From the NCBI GenBank assembly GCA_963735455.1, contig CAVTKZ010000002.1, positions 372,001 to 436,000 on the forward strand: a stretch of 64,000 nt of DNA. The letters run 5' to 3'. Source of the stretch: Palsa-1033 sp963735455. Lineage in GTDB: Bacteria; Chloroflexota; Limnocylindria; Limnocylindrales; CSP1-4. Positions 16,792-25,138 of the stretch are shown here, piece after piece. The stretch's first letter is position 1. Each line of letters opens with the position of its first letter. The position numbers and the translations under genes were made by a program. Below the pieces are notes generated by a model. It searched no databases. It had not been told where the DNA came from and was given only the letters and a program-made list of their open reading frames with translations.

Positions 16792-16820
16792 ACGTTACGC
16801 TTCGGGCGACGCGCCGTCAA
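16792..16820 (-). promoter_or_regulatory. Predicted nrdJ promoter
   Basis: Minus strand: -35 TTGACG (16820-16815), 17-nt spacer, -10 TAACGT (16797-16792). It is directed towards nrdJ, about 400 nt before the start codon, and directly adjoins the NrdR-like boxes. Confidence 0.6.
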
Positions 16821-16827
16821 CCCCAAA

Positions 16828-16876
16828 ACACAAGATCTAGTGGTGCCTTTCATCACGGCACCGCTACATCGTGTGC
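16828..16876 (-). promoter_or_regulatory. Pair of NrdR-like boxes upstream of nrdJ
   Basis: ACACAAGATCTAGTGG at 16828-16843 matches 13 of 16 positions of the NrdR box (acaCwAtATaTwGtgt). A weaker copy, CCGCTACATCGTGTGC at 16861-16876, matches 10 of 16. Their centres are 33 bp apart, about three helical turns, which is the usual spacing of NrdR box pairs. NrdR is the ATP/dATP-sensing repressor of ribonucleotide reductase genes. Confidence 0.55.
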
Positions 16877-16877
16877 C

Positions 16878-16961
16878 TGTGGGCAATTCCGCCCCAGCGC
16901 GTGGATAGCCCCTCCGACGTTGTGGAGAGGTGCCCAGGCGGCGTGGACAACGTGTGGACGA
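16878..16961 (+). promoter_or_regulatory. Array of five helically phased DnaA-box-like sites
   Basis: Five same-orientation copies resembling TGTGGAYAA, the complement of a DnaA box: TGTGGGCAA (16878), CGTGGATAG (16900), TGTGGAGAG (16921), CGTGGACAA (16942), TGTGGACGA (16953). Start-to-start distances are 22, 21, 21 and 11 bp, i.e. two, two, two and one helical turns. None is a perfect box. They lie in non-coding DNA upstream of nrdJ. They could be a replication-origin element or DnaA control of nrdJ. Confidence 0.45.
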
Positions 16962-17340
16962 GGTGGCCCGCCGAGGCCGGATCGAGGATCGAGGCCGGCC
17001 GCTTCGGGCGCCCGCGGCAGTGGCTCCAGCCGGGCCAACATTAGCACAGCTGTTCGGTTCACCGCGGGTTTCCTCGGTCCATTCCGGCCTTAGGCCATGC
17101 CGCGCTCTGTGCATGGTCATTGTGAGCACAAGGCGGGTCGTCAAGGCCCCGTCTGAGGCCTCCAGGCGCGGGCCAATGTGTTCGGGCTGAGCGTGGATTG
17201 AGCGTGAATTGAGGCGCCGACCATCAGGGCCAGAGGCCTTACGGCCGGCGTTCCCCTTGGAATGACCATGCAGCGAGAATCGGATGGGCTAAGCCGGCCA
17301 AGGTGGGCAAACGGCCGACCCCACCCGGGACCAACTGACG

Positions 17341-17430
17341 GGCGCCGGGTCGCGCCACTCACCCGGGGCTCGCGCCACGCACCCGGGGCTCGCGCCACGC
17401 ACCCGGTGGTCGCGCCACTCCCCACGGCCG
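17341..17430 (+). repeat. 20-bp tandem repeat, about 3.5-4 copies
   Basis: Units of cgcgccacgcacccggggct start at 17351, 17371 and 17391 with one to three differences, and partial units flank them on both sides. They lie between the DnaA-like array and the 3' end of uppS, in DNA with no gene. Confidence 0.8.
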
Positions 17431-17459
17431 CGCCAGTTCGCGGAGAGCTTAGGGGACCC

Positions 17460-18342
17460 TCAGCGGCCGAAGCGGCGGGCCCGCAGCTGGAACGTGCGCA
17501 GCGCGCGCAGGAAGTCGATCTCCCGGAAGGCCGGCCAAAAGGCCTCGCAGAACTGGAGCTCGGAGTAGACCGACTGCCAGGGCAGGAAGCCCGACAGGCG
17601 GACCTCGCCCGAGGTCCGGATGATCAGGTCGGGCTCCGACGAACCGCGGGTGTAGAGGTGATCGGCGACCGATTTCGGCGGTCAGCTGGTCGGCGATGCC
17701 CTCCGCCGGGATGCCCGACGCGGCGGCTGCCCGGACCGTCGAGCGGAAGGCCTCGAGGAGCTCGTCCCGGCCGGAATAGGCCAGGGCGACCGTCACGTCC
17801 ATCGTGCCGTCCTCGCGCGACAGGTTGGCCGAGGACTCGACCACCGAGCGGAGGCCCTCGGGCAGCAGGTCGCGCCGGCCGATCACCCGGAGGTGGATCG
17901 GCAGGCGGGTCTTGCGCCGGCCGTCGGCCATCGCCCGGATCGCCTCCTCGGCCACGTCGGTGATGGTGCCCACCTCGTCGGCCGGCCGGCCCAGGTTCTC
18001 GAGCGAGAGTGCCCACAGGGTGATCTCGTGGATGCCCAGCTCGGCGCACCAATCGATCAGCTCGAGGGCCTTCTCGGCTCCGGCCCGGTGGCCGGCGCCC
18101 GGGTCGGCGAAGCCTTCGGCCGTGGCCCAGCGCCGATTGCCATCCATGATCACGGCGATGTGCTCCGGTCGTGGCTCGGACAGGACCCGGGCCCGCAGGC
18201 GCTGGAGGTAGAAGGCGTAGACCGGGGTCAGGGCCAGGTCGCGCACCCGCCGGTAGGCCGGGCCGAGGCGCTCGCGGACCGTGCGCGCCCGCCGGGCGGG
18301 TGCCGCCACCGGCGACGGGCGCGCGGGCTGGCCGGTGGTCAT
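17460..18342 (-). CDS. uppS: Isoprenyl (undecaprenyl) diphosphate synthase, one frameshift
   Basis: Cis-prenyltransferase that extends farnesyl- or geranyl-diphosphate with IPP to make the lipid carrier for peptidoglycan. EHIAVIMDGNRRWA contains the catalytic Asp; ELGIHEITLWALSLEN and ALAYSGRDEL follow. Near 17670 the frame shifts by one base (+1); beyond it the conserved tail (SSEPDLIIRTSGEVRLSGF, FWPAFREIDFLRAL) continues and ends in RRFGR at 17460. Without correction the protein would lose its last 70 residues, including the RTSGE motif that binds the second substrate. An N-terminal extension of about 55 residues resembles actinobacterial Z-prenyl synthases. Start ATG at 18342, next to the cytochrome c gene. 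Confidence 0.88.
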
Positions 18343-18358
18343 GCCGGCCGGGCCACGG

Positions 18359-19291
18359 TCAGTTCAGACCGCTGTAGGCGTGCAGGCCCGAGAACCACAG
18401 GCTGCCCGAGTAGGTGACGAGGACCATCCCGAAGCCGACCACCAGGAGCAGGGCGGCCGGCCGGCCGGCCCATGAGCGCTGGTTGCGGGCGTGGAGGTAG
18501 ACCGCATAGGTCAGCCAGGTCACCAGGGCCGAGGTCTCCTTGGGATCCCAGCCCCAGTAGCGCGACCAGGCGATCGAGGCCCAGAAGCTGCCCAGGATGA
18601 TCATCGTGGCGAAGATCGGGAAGCCGACGATCACGGACCGGTAGGCGACCTCGTCGAGGACCTTGTGCGAGGGCAGCCAGGCGAAGCGGTCGCGGTTGCC
18701 CTGGATCAGGTAGCCGACGCCGGCCGCGAAGCTCGTGGCGAAGATGCCGTAGGCGATCGTGGCCATCCCGACGTGGATCGTCAGGAGCGGTGCGTTGTCG
18801 AGGGCCGGTACGAGCGGGATGATCTCGTTGGGCAGGGTGGTGCTGTACAGGAAGAGGGCCAGGGCGACGCCGGTCGGGATGAATCCGATCGAGCGGATCG
18901 GGTAGCGCCGGCTGAGGACCAGGTAGCCGACCAGGATCGTGAACGTGAAGGCGACCGTGAACTCCTCCATGTTGCCCCACGGGCCGCGGCCGACCACGAT
19001 CGCCCGCATCAACATCGAGCTGCCCAGCAGGATCGCCGTGATCAGGGTCAGGCCGAAGGCAAACGGGGCGGCGGCCGAGCGAGGCTCCAGGCCGGCGGCG
19101 AAGGCCGCGTCGCGACCCTCGACGAACGACCCGCTGACCGCCCCGGCGAAGGCCGGCTGCCGGCTGGGACTGAAGGCCGCCGCCAGGCGCCGGCCGTGGG
19201 CCAGCAGGACGGCGTGGACGACGTGGGCCCCGAAGGCCAGCACCAGGAGGATCCCGGCCGCCGTGTAGAAGATCAGTGAGCCACTCGCCAC
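18359..19291 (-). CDS. ccsA: Cytochrome c assembly protein, CcsA/ResC (CcmC) family
   Basis: 310 aa, about eight membrane helices. The haem-handling Trp-rich motif reads SRYWGWDPKETSALVTWLTY, and conserved His residues lie in IHVGMATIAYG and an N-terminal AHVVHAVL segment. It exports and presents haem for attachment to apocytochromes c in System II. GTG start after GGAG. uppS follows 16 nt downstream. The ResB partner is not in the window. The next gene upstream (19343) encodes a small membrane zinc-ribbon protein and may belong to the same unit. Confidence 0.93.
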   Translation of the reverse strand: MASGSLIFYTAAGILLVLAFGAHVVHAVLLAHGRRLAAAFSPSRQPAFAGAVSGSFVEGRDAAFAAGLEPRSAAAPFAFGLTLITAILLGSSMLMRAIVVGRGPWGNMEEFTVAFTFTILVGYLVLSRRYPIRSIGFIPTGVALALFLYSTTLPNEIIPLVPALDNAPLLTIHVGMATIAYGIFATSFAAGVGYLIQGNRDRFAWLPSHKVLDEVAYRSVIVGFPIFATMIILGSFWASIAWSRYWGWDPKETSALVTWLTYAVYLHARNQRSWAGRPAALLLVVGFGMVLVTYSGSLWFSGLHAYSGLN

Positions 19292-19342
19292 GGTCCTACT
19301 CCTGTGCTGAACGATCCACGGAAAACGAGTCGCCGGCCGGGC

Positions 19343-19825
19343 TCAGGCGGCGGCGGCTCCACCGGGCGGCGGCCCGGCAGGTTGGAGGGTGCGCACGGCA
19401 ACGCGCCGATCGACCTTGAGGACCAGGCCGCAGTTGTGACAGGTGGTCACGTCGGCGGTCCGGGCGATGGTGCACATCGGACAGGTGACGGACAGGAGCT
19501 CGCCCGCCTCGTTCTGGATCGTGCCCGGCGGATAGATCAGGCCACTCCGGATGTCATATGGCTCACCGACCGGGAAGAGGGGCAGGCCGTCGGCGGCGAC
19601 CTCCGCGGGGCGGGGGCCCTCGACGAAGCGGATCCTGGTTCGCGGCCGGCGGACGAAGTAGTACAGCCAGAGGAGGGCCAGGATCGTGACCAGGGGCCCG
19701 ATCACCCCGACCAGCAGGAAGAGGGGCAGCAGCCCGACGAGCGAGCCCCAGTCGGGGCTGACCACTTTGGCGATCAGGCCAAGCGCCTGCGTCCAGAGGT
19801 GACTGATCTCGTCAACGAGGCTCAC
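19343..19825 (-). CDS. Membrane-anchored zinc-ribbon protein, function unknown
   Basis: 160 aa. One strong membrane span (LLPLFLLVGVIGPLVTILAL, residues 32-51) is followed by a soluble part with a CPMC...CHNC pair (about residues 115-133), a typical four-Cys zinc ribbon. The GTG start overlaps the upstream NYN-domain gene as GTGA. Position directly before ccsA suggests a link with cytochrome c maturation or redox control (inference). No known family is recognised with confidence. Confidence 0.7.
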   Translation of the reverse strand: MSLVDEISHLWTQALGLIAKVVSPDWGSLVGLLPLFLLVGVIGPLVTILALLWLYYFVRRPRTRIRFVEGPRPAEVAADGLPLFPVGEPYDIRSGLIYPPGTIQNEAGELLSVTCPMCTIARTADVTTCHNCGLVLKVDRRVAVRTLQPAGPPPGGAAAA

Positions 19826-20475
19826 CGGCGCATTCTAGCCCGTCGTCGGGGATTGCCGGTCTTGGTCGTGGCCCCTCGCCCGGGCCGCCAGCCCGGCCGT
19901 TCGGCCTCCTCGTCCGAGCCCCGCGGCGGGTCATCCGGCGACCCTGCCGGGCGTTCACCGCCGGCCGGGGCGGAAGAGGCAGGAGCCCGTCGGACGCCGA
20001 CCGACGGAGCGCTCAGCCGAGTCCGGGTGAGGCGGCCGATCAGCCAATCGGCGCTTGCCACTCGCGCCCCGCGGCGCTGGATCCGGCCGGCCAGCTCCCG
20101 ATCGTCGGTCACGACCAGCAGGACGTCAGCCAGCCGAGCCGCCGATTCGGGTGTCCCGCCGGAGCCGATCGCGTCGGCGACGAGCCGATCGAGGAGCGAG
20201 TCCGCGGAGTACCGCCCGCTGTGCCGGACGGTCAGCCCGTGGGCCAGCCGGACGCCGGCCAGGCCGTGCTCCGGCGCCCCGTCCAGGACGAGCTCGATCC
20301 GGGTCGAGGCCGGGATCACCGCCCGCAGCCGGCCGATCAGGGCGGCCGGGGGCTGGGGCGCCCGCGCCCCGCGGGTCATCCGGTAGAGGAGATTGGTCCC
20401 GTCGATCAACAGCCGCTCGACACCCGGCAGCGGGTCGCGCGATCGCCGGTCCGAGCTCGCGTTCACAGCCGGCAT
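19822..20475 (-). CDS. NYN/YacP-type PIN-like ribonuclease domain protein
   Basis: 217 aa. LLIDGTNLLYR supplies the first Asp, ELVLDGAPE the next acidic site and VLLVVTDDRELA the third; together they outline the metal site of a NYN/PIN-fold RNase. A basic, Arg-rich tail (residues 150-217) could bind RNA. Its stop overlaps the next gene's GTG. Start ATG at 20475. Substrate unknown. Confidence 0.72.
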   Translation of the reverse strand: MPAVNASSDRRSRDPLPGVERLLIDGTNLLYRMTRGARAPQPPAALIGRLRAVIPASTRIELVLDGAPEHGLAGVRLAHGLTVRHSGRYSADSLLDRLVADAIGSGGTPESAARLADVLLVVTDDRELAGRIQRRGARVASADWLIGRLTRTRLSAPSVGVRRAPASSAPAGGERPAGSPDDPPRGSDEEAERPGWRPGRGATTKTGNPRRRARMRR

Positions 20476-20495
20476 CGTGACATGCGCGGGCTATG

Positions 20496-20501
20496 TAGGC
20501 T
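20496..20501 (+). promoter_or_regulatory. -10 element of a leaderless promoter for the HAD gene
   Basis: TAGGCT ends 6 nt before the GTG at 20508. Confidence 0.5.
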
Positions 20502-20507
20502 TCGAGC

Positions 20508-21359
20508 GTGCTCCTCCTGGTCGATCTCGACGGCGTCGTCTATCGCGGCAGCGAGCCGATTCCGGGGATCGCCGCCCTGCTCAAACGGCGCGCCGCGGCC
20601 GGCGATGACGTCGTCTACGTGACCAACAACTCGATGTGGTACCGGGCCGACTACGTGGCCCGCCTGGCCTCGATGGGTGCGCCGGTCTCGGCCGACCGGG
20701 TGGTCAGCTCGCCGCGAGCCACGGCCCTCTACCTGCGCGAGATCGAGCCCGGCCTCCAGCGGGTCCTGGCCCTGGGCGCCGCCGGCCTGGGCCGCGAGCT
20801 GGCGGATGTCGGGTTCGCCGTGGTCATGGCCGGCGCGGCCGCCGAACGGGCGGCCCGGGAGGGGATCGACCGCTTCGAGGCGAGCGGCCGGCCCGGCGCC
20901 GTGGTCGTCGGCCTCGACCCCGACCTGAGCTGGGAGCGGCTGGCCGTCGCATCGGCCTCGATCCGGGCCGGCGCCCGGTTCGTGGCGACAAACCGGGACC
21001 CGGTCTACCCGACCGAGCGCGGCCTGATGCCCGGCTCCGGCGCGGTGGTCGCCGCGGTCGAGGCGGCAAGCGGGGTGCGCCCCGTATCGATCGGCAAGCC
21101 GGCCCCGCTCCTGCTCGAAGAGGCGGCCCGGGCTGTCGGCGCCGATCCCCGAACTGCCGTGATGATCGGCGACGGGATCCTGACCGACCTGCCCGCGGCC
21201 CGGGCAGTCGGGGCTCGCTGCGTGCTGATGCTGACCGGTGTCTCGTCCCGCCTGGAGGCTGAGGCCCTGGCCCCCGACGAAGCGCCCGACGCGATCGCCG
21301 CCGACGCCGCCGAGCTCGAGGCGGCCCTCGCGGTCCTGCGGTCGGGCCGGTCCGCCTAG
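20508..21359 (+). CDS. HAD-IIA family phosphatase (NagD/pyridoxal-phosphatase-like)
   Basis: 283 aa, GTG start. LLVDLDGVVYRG holds the nucleophile and acid Asp, YVTNNS the second motif, GKPAP the Lys and MIGDGILTDLPAA the metal-binding Asp. The C2-type cap (residues 80-190) marks the NagD/PGP/pyridoxal phosphatase group, which dephosphorylates small phosphorylated metabolites. Its stop codon overlaps the stop of the convergent adenosine deaminase gene by two bases. Confidence 0.9.
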   Translation: MLLLVDLDGVVYRGSEPIPGIAALLKRRAAAGDDVVYVTNNSMWYRADYVARLASMGAPVSADRVVSSPRATALYLREIEPGLQRVLALGAAGLGRELADVGFAVVMAGAAAERAAREGIDRFEASGRPGAVVVGLDPDLSWERLAVASASIRAGARFVATNRDPVYPTERGLMPGSGAVVAAVEAASGVRPVSIGKPAPLLLEEAARAVGADPRTAVMIGDGILTDLPAARAVGARCVLMLTGVSSRLEAEALAPDEAPDAIAADAAELEAALAVLRSGRSA

Positions 21360-22435
21360 CCCGAGCCGCCCGGCTCGGGCGCTCGCGACGCCCAGCGCTC
21401 GAACGACGCCCGCAGGGGCCCGATCGCCGCGGCGTCGGCGAAGGCCGCGTCGAGGGCGTGGAGATTGATCGACCACAGCTCGGTCAAGGTCAGGCCGATC
21501 TCCTCGACGGCTCGGACGTATTCCTCGGATAGCAGGATGTCCGAGACGGTGCTGTCATCGGTCGACAACGTCACCGGGACGCCGGCGCGAAGGAGGCGGG
21601 CCAGGGGGTGGGCCGCGAGCGAAGACACCAGCCCGGCCTGGAGGTTGCTCGTCGGGCACAGGTCGAGGGTGACGCCGCGCCGGATCAGCTCGGTCATCAA
21701 GCCGGGATCATCGATCGCCCCGGGGCCATGGGCGATCCGCTCGGGCTGGAGCTCGAGGGCCCGCCGGACCTGGGCCGCGCCGCCCCATTCGCCGGCGTGG
21801 AGGGTGATCCGCAGGCCTCCCGCGCGGGCCGCTTCAAAGGCCGTTGCGAAGCGCAGCGGATCCGGCCAGGCTGCCTCCGGTCCGGCCAGGTCCCAGCCGG
21901 TCAGGCCCTGGTCCCGGAAGCGGGCCGCCGTCTCGGCCAGCTCGACGGTTGCCCCGGGGTCGTGGCTGCGCAGCGCCGTGCAGATCAGGCGAACCGTGGT
22001 CCCCGTCCGGCGGGCCGCGTCGGCGGCGCCACGGCAGACGGCGGCGATCCCGTCGGCGAGGGCCATGCCCCGCGCCAGGTGGAGGGCCGGGCCCCAGCGA
22101 ATCTCCACGTAGCGCACGCCTTCGGCGGCCTTCGTCTCGACCAGCTCCACGGTCACCCGCTCGAGGGCGTCGGCATCCTGGAGGAGGGCGATGGGCAGCT
22201 CGAAGCGGGTCAGCAGCTCCGCCTGTGAGGCCAGCCGGGGCGGCGCGACGAGGGCCTCGACCATGGCCTCCTGGGTTGTCGGGGCGTCGACTCCCCGACT
22301 GTGGGCGAGCTCGAGTGCGGTTTCGACCCGGAGCGAGCCATCGAGATGGAGGTGCAGCTCGGCCTTGGGCATCGCCCTGGCCAGTCGCCGGAGCGCCGCG
22401 GGGTCGAGGCGGGCGTGCCCGGTCGTTGGGATCAC
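21356..22435 (-). CDS. add: Adenosine deaminase family protein
   Basis: 359 aa, GTG start. KAELHLHLDGSL gives the two zinc-binding His, LHAGEW the third His with the neighbouring Glu, ERIAHGPGAI the His that activates water and STDDSTVSD the Asp pair. It converts adenosine to inosine in purine salvage; adenine deaminase or an amino-deoxyfutalosine-type specificity cannot be excluded from motifs alone. It is transcribed from a leaderless promoter whose -10 overlaps that of the divergent unit. Confidence 0.9.
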   Translation of the reverse strand: MIPTTGHARLDPAALRRLARAMPKAELHLHLDGSLRVETALELAHSRGVDAPTTQEAMVEALVAPPRLASQAELLTRFELPIALLQDADALERVTVELVETKAAEGVRYVEIRWGPALHLARGMALADGIAAVCRGAADAARRTGTTVRLICTALRSHDPGATVELAETAARFRDQGLTGWDLAGPEAAWPDPLRFATAFEAARAGGLRITLHAGEWGGAAQVRRALELQPERIAHGPGAIDDPGLMTELIRRGVTLDLCPTSNLQAGLVSSLAAHPLARLLRAGVPVTLSTDDSTVSDILLSEEYVRAVEEIGLTLTELWSINLHALDAAFADAAAIGPLRASFERWASRAPEPGGSG

Positions 22436-22441
22436 CGGGCG

Positions 22442-22447
22442 ATGCTA
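22442..22447 (-). promoter_or_regulatory. -10 element of a leaderless promoter for add
   Basis: Minus-strand TAGCAT ends 6 nt before the GTG at 22435 and shares two bases (TA) with the plus-strand -10 at 22446-22451. Confidence 0.55.
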
Positions 22448-22451
22448 CGCT
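22446..22451 (+). promoter_or_regulatory. -10 element for the leader ORF and coiled-coil gene
   Basis: TACGCT ends 6 nt before the ATG at 22458 of the 16-codon leader ORF. Confidence 0.5.
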
Positions 22452-22457
22452 CAGGCC

Positions 22458-22508
22458 ATGCCTGCTGTCGGGCCCCGCCTGGGGCCCCGGATCATCGACC
22501 GGTCATGA
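22458..22508 (+). CDS. Possible 16-residue leader peptide
   Basis: Reads MPAVGPRLGPRIIDRS. It starts 6 nt after a -10 hexamer and its TGA overlaps the ATG of the next gene (ATGA). This suggests a leaderless mini-ORF that brings ribosomes to the downstream gene by termination-reinitiation. It is short and has no known homologue that I recognise. Confidence 0.4.
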   Translation: MPAVGPRLGPRIIDRS

Positions 22509-23506
22509 TCGAATCGCCTGCCGTCGGCGCCGAGGCCGGAGCGGCATCGTCGATCGCGCTCCGGCGCCTTGCCCGGGTCGGCTGGGTCCTGGCCGCGCTC
22601 GTGGTCAGCCTCGGCTCCGCGGGGCTCGTCTCGGGCATGGACCGGTCACCCGGCGCGGGCGGCCGGCCGGAGCTGACCTGGGCTGCCGACCAGGCCGTCG
22701 ACCCGGGCCTGGCTGCTGCTGCAACCGACCTGACCAGCCTGACCGGCGAGGTCGACCAGCTCGGCCAGGCCGGCCGGGACGCGATCGCCGACCTGGTCAA
22801 TCGGGACACGACCCACCTCGACGCGACGATCAGCGGCGGTACGACCCTGGCCGCCAGGATCGCGACCGACACCGCCGCCATCCGGATCAAGCTGGTGACC
22901 CTGCCCGGGATCGCGACGGCCGACGAAACGGCGATCGGAGCCGCCCAGCGCCAGCGCTACGACGCGATCACGGTGGCCCTCTCGATCACGGCCGACCTGC
23001 AGACCTCGTGGGTCCAGCTGACGACGGGCAGCGCCGTGGCCACGGCCCTGACGAAGGACCTGGCCGACCATGACACGTACGCCGGCCAGGCGGTCAAGCT
23101 GGGCAGCACGGCCCAGTACGCCAAGGCCCGAGCCGCACTGGTCAAGGCCCAGGCCGCCCTGGCCTCGGCCAGCACCCGCCGCGATGCGCTGGCGAACACG
23201 GTCGACGTCTCGATCCTGACCGAATGGATCGATCGCAACAGCGCCTTCGACAGTGCCGCGGCGGAGCTCTACAAGCTGCTCCAGGCGTCGCCGCGCAAGG
23301 TGACCCCGGCGATCAAGACCGCCTTCGCCAGCCTGTCGACGGCCAAGCAGAACCTGCCCCCCGACACCCGCGGCCTGGAGGTGATCCTCGACGACCTGGC
23401 CCGGGGCGGCCTGAACCAGGCGGTGATCACGATCGAGGATGCCAAGGGCAACCTGGCCTCGGCCGTTGCCCTGATCGCGGCGGCCAACCCTCCGCCCGGA
23501 CCCTGA
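22505..23506 (+). CDS. Secreted or membrane-anchored helical protein, function unknown
   Basis: 333 aa. One hydrophobic segment near residues 26-45 (VGWVLAALVVSLGSAGLVSG) is followed by a long Ala/Thr/Leu/Asp-rich region that looks mostly alpha-helical, with heptad-like stretches such as KARAALVKAQAALASAS. No catalytic motif is visible. It may be an envelope coiled-coil protein. The ATG overlaps the stop of the leader ORF. I do not recognise the family. Confidence 0.75.
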   Translation: MIESPAVGAEAGAASSIALRRLARVGWVLAALVVSLGSAGLVSGMDRSPGAGGRPELTWAADQAVDPGLAAAATDLTSLTGEVDQLGQAGRDAIADLVNRDTTHLDATISGGTTLAARIATDTAAIRIKLVTLPGIATADETAIGAAQRQRYDAITVALSITADLQTSWVQLTTGSAVATALTKDLADHDTYAGQAVKLGSTAQYAKARAALVKAQAALASASTRRDALANTVDVSILTEWIDRNSAFDSAAAELYKLLQASPRKVTPAIKTAFASLSTAKQNLPPDTRGLEVILDDLARGGLNQAVITIEDAKGNLASAVALIAAANPPPGP

Positions 23507-23584
23507 CCGTTCGCTACACTGCCCGACGTCACCTCAATTCCCGACTCGCAGGTCGGGCGACCGGCCCGGGAGGTTCGCGCGCGC

Positions 23585-25090
23585 ATGCAGCTATCGATCA
23601 TCACCGATCAGCCCTGGCAGGCGAAGGCCGATGTGCTGGCCTTCCCGATCGTCGGCGAACCGGCCTTCGACGGCCCCCTGGGCGAGCTGAACCAGCGCGC
23701 GGGTGGTGAGCTGGCGGCCCTCGCCGCCTTCGGCGAGCTGAGCGGCAAGCGCTACCAGGCGGCCGTCACGGCAGCCGGTGACCTGCCCGCCGGACGGCTC
23801 CTCGCGATCGGCGCCGGTGCGGCCGAATCGATCAGCCGCGAGATCGTCCACCACCTCGGCGCGGCGATCGAGCGCCGCCTCGGTGGCCGGACGGTCCATT
23901 CCCTGGCGATCTGGCCGGGCGAGCTGGCCGCTCATGTCGAAGGCGGCGCGGCGACCGTGGTCGAGCTCCTCGTGCGCGGCGTGGTCGAAGGCAGCTACGA
24001 GCCGAAGGCGATCTATCTGACCAGCGTCGAGTCGGCCCCGCCGGCCCTCGATGAGCTGATCCTGGTCGTGCCCGGCGGCGATGGCCCAGCCCTGGGCCGG
24101 GCGGCCGAACGGGGCCGGATCTTCGGCGAGGGCGCCAACGTGGCCCGCACCCTCGCCAACCGGGCCAGCAACGACGTCAGCCCAATCGTCCTGGCCGAGG
24201 CGGCCCAGGACATCGCCGCCCGGAACGGCCTGTCGATCGACGTGATCGAGCCGAAGCGGGCCGCGGAGCTGGGCATGGGCATGTTCCTGGCCGTCGGCCG
24301 GGGCAGTGACAACCCGCCCCGGATGATCGTCCTGCGCTCCGGCGGCGCCGGCGAGCTCGATCGGCTCGGCCGCCACCTGGCGATCGTGGGCAAGGGCGTC
24401 TGCTTCGACTCCGGGGGCATCTCGATCAAGCCGGCCGACCGGATGGAAGAGATGAAGATGGACAAGACCGGCGCGGCGACGGTGATCGCCGCGATCGAGA
24501 CCGTCGCCCGGCTGGCCCCCGGCACGCCGCTCCTGGCGATCGCCCCGGCCGTCGAGAACATGCCCGGTTCGCATTCCACCCGGCCCGGTGACATCGTCCG
24601 GGCGCTGAACGGCAAGCAGGTCGACATCACCAACACCGACGCCGAGGGGCGCCTGATCCTGGGTGACGCCCTGACCTACGCCGAGCAGCTCGGCGCAACC
24701 CACCTGGTCGACGTGGCGACCCTGACCGGGGCCGTGTCGCGGGCCCTCGGGCACCTCATCACCGGCGCCTTCGGCACGCCCCAGCCGTGGTACGACTCGG
24801 TCATCGCCGCCGGCGACCTGGCCGGCGAGCGCTACTGGCAGATCCCGCTCGTCGACGACTACGTCCCGGAGATGGACAGCTGGTACGGCGACCTCCAGAA
24901 CTCCGGCTCGGCGGAGGGCTCGCTGGTCAAGAGCGGCCTCTTCCTGCGCGAGTTCCGGACGAAGCCGTGGGTCCACCTCGACATCGGCGGGACGGGCTAC
25001 TTCCGCAAGCCGTTGCCATTCGCCGCCCGGGGCTCGAACGGGGTCAGTCACGCAACGCTGGTCGAGCTGGCCCTGGCCGGCGCACGCTGA
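23585..25090 (+). CDS. pepA: Leucyl aminopeptidase PepA (M17)
   Basis: 501 aa. GKGVCFDSGGISIKP and MKMDKTGAA contain the metal-binding Lys and Asp residues, and the family signature NTDAEGRL gives the remaining Asp and Glu. It removes N-terminal residues from peptides in the cytoplasm as a hexamer; in some bacteria PepA also binds DNA. Start ATG after GGGAGG. A -10-like TACACT about 65 nt upstream suggests a short leader. Full length for the family. Confidence 0.96.
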   Translation: MQLSIITDQPWQAKADVLAFPIVGEPAFDGPLGELNQRAGGELAALAAFGELSGKRYQAAVTAAGDLPAGRLLAIGAGAAESISREIVHHLGAAIERRLGGRTVHSLAIWPGELAAHVEGGAATVVELLVRGVVEGSYEPKAIYLTSVESAPPALDELILVVPGGDGPALGRAAERGRIFGEGANVARTLANRASNDVSPIVLAEAAQDIAARNGLSIDVIEPKRAAELGMGMFLAVGRGSDNPPRMIVLRSGGAGELDRLGRHLAIVGKGVCFDSGGISIKPADRMEEMKMDKTGAATVIAAIETVARLAPGTPLLAIAPAVENMPGSHSTRPGDIVRALNGKQVDITNTDAEGRLILGDALTYAEQLGATHLVDVATLTGAVSRALGHLITGAFGTPQPWYDSVIAAGDLAGERYWQIPLVDDYVPEMDSWYGDLQNSGSAEGSLVKSGLFLREFRTKPWVHLDIGGTGYFRKPLPFAARGSNGVSHATLVELALAGAR

Positions 25091-25138
25091 GCGCGGACGT
25101 GGGGCGGATCGCCTGACCGGGATCGGGGGCCGGCCGAG

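Noticed and set aside
16393..16800. Cobalamin riboswitch upstream of nrdJ
   Set aside because: Expected for a B12-dependent enzyme, but none of the conserved aptamer boxes could be found on the minus strand by eye; recorded only as a structured leader.
17351..17420. CRISPR array
   Set aside because: The 20-bp units are directly adjacent with no spacers, and no cas genes are present.
16800..17459. Firm call of a chromosomal replication origin
   Set aside because: The phased boxes are imperfect and no dnaA, dnaN or other origin-associated gene is in the window; kept as a hypothesis in the findings.
20475..20508. Overlapping divergent -10 elements for the NYN and HAD genes
   Set aside because: The minus-strand candidate TACATA lacks the final T and lies 16 nt from the start, so only the plus-strand element is reported.
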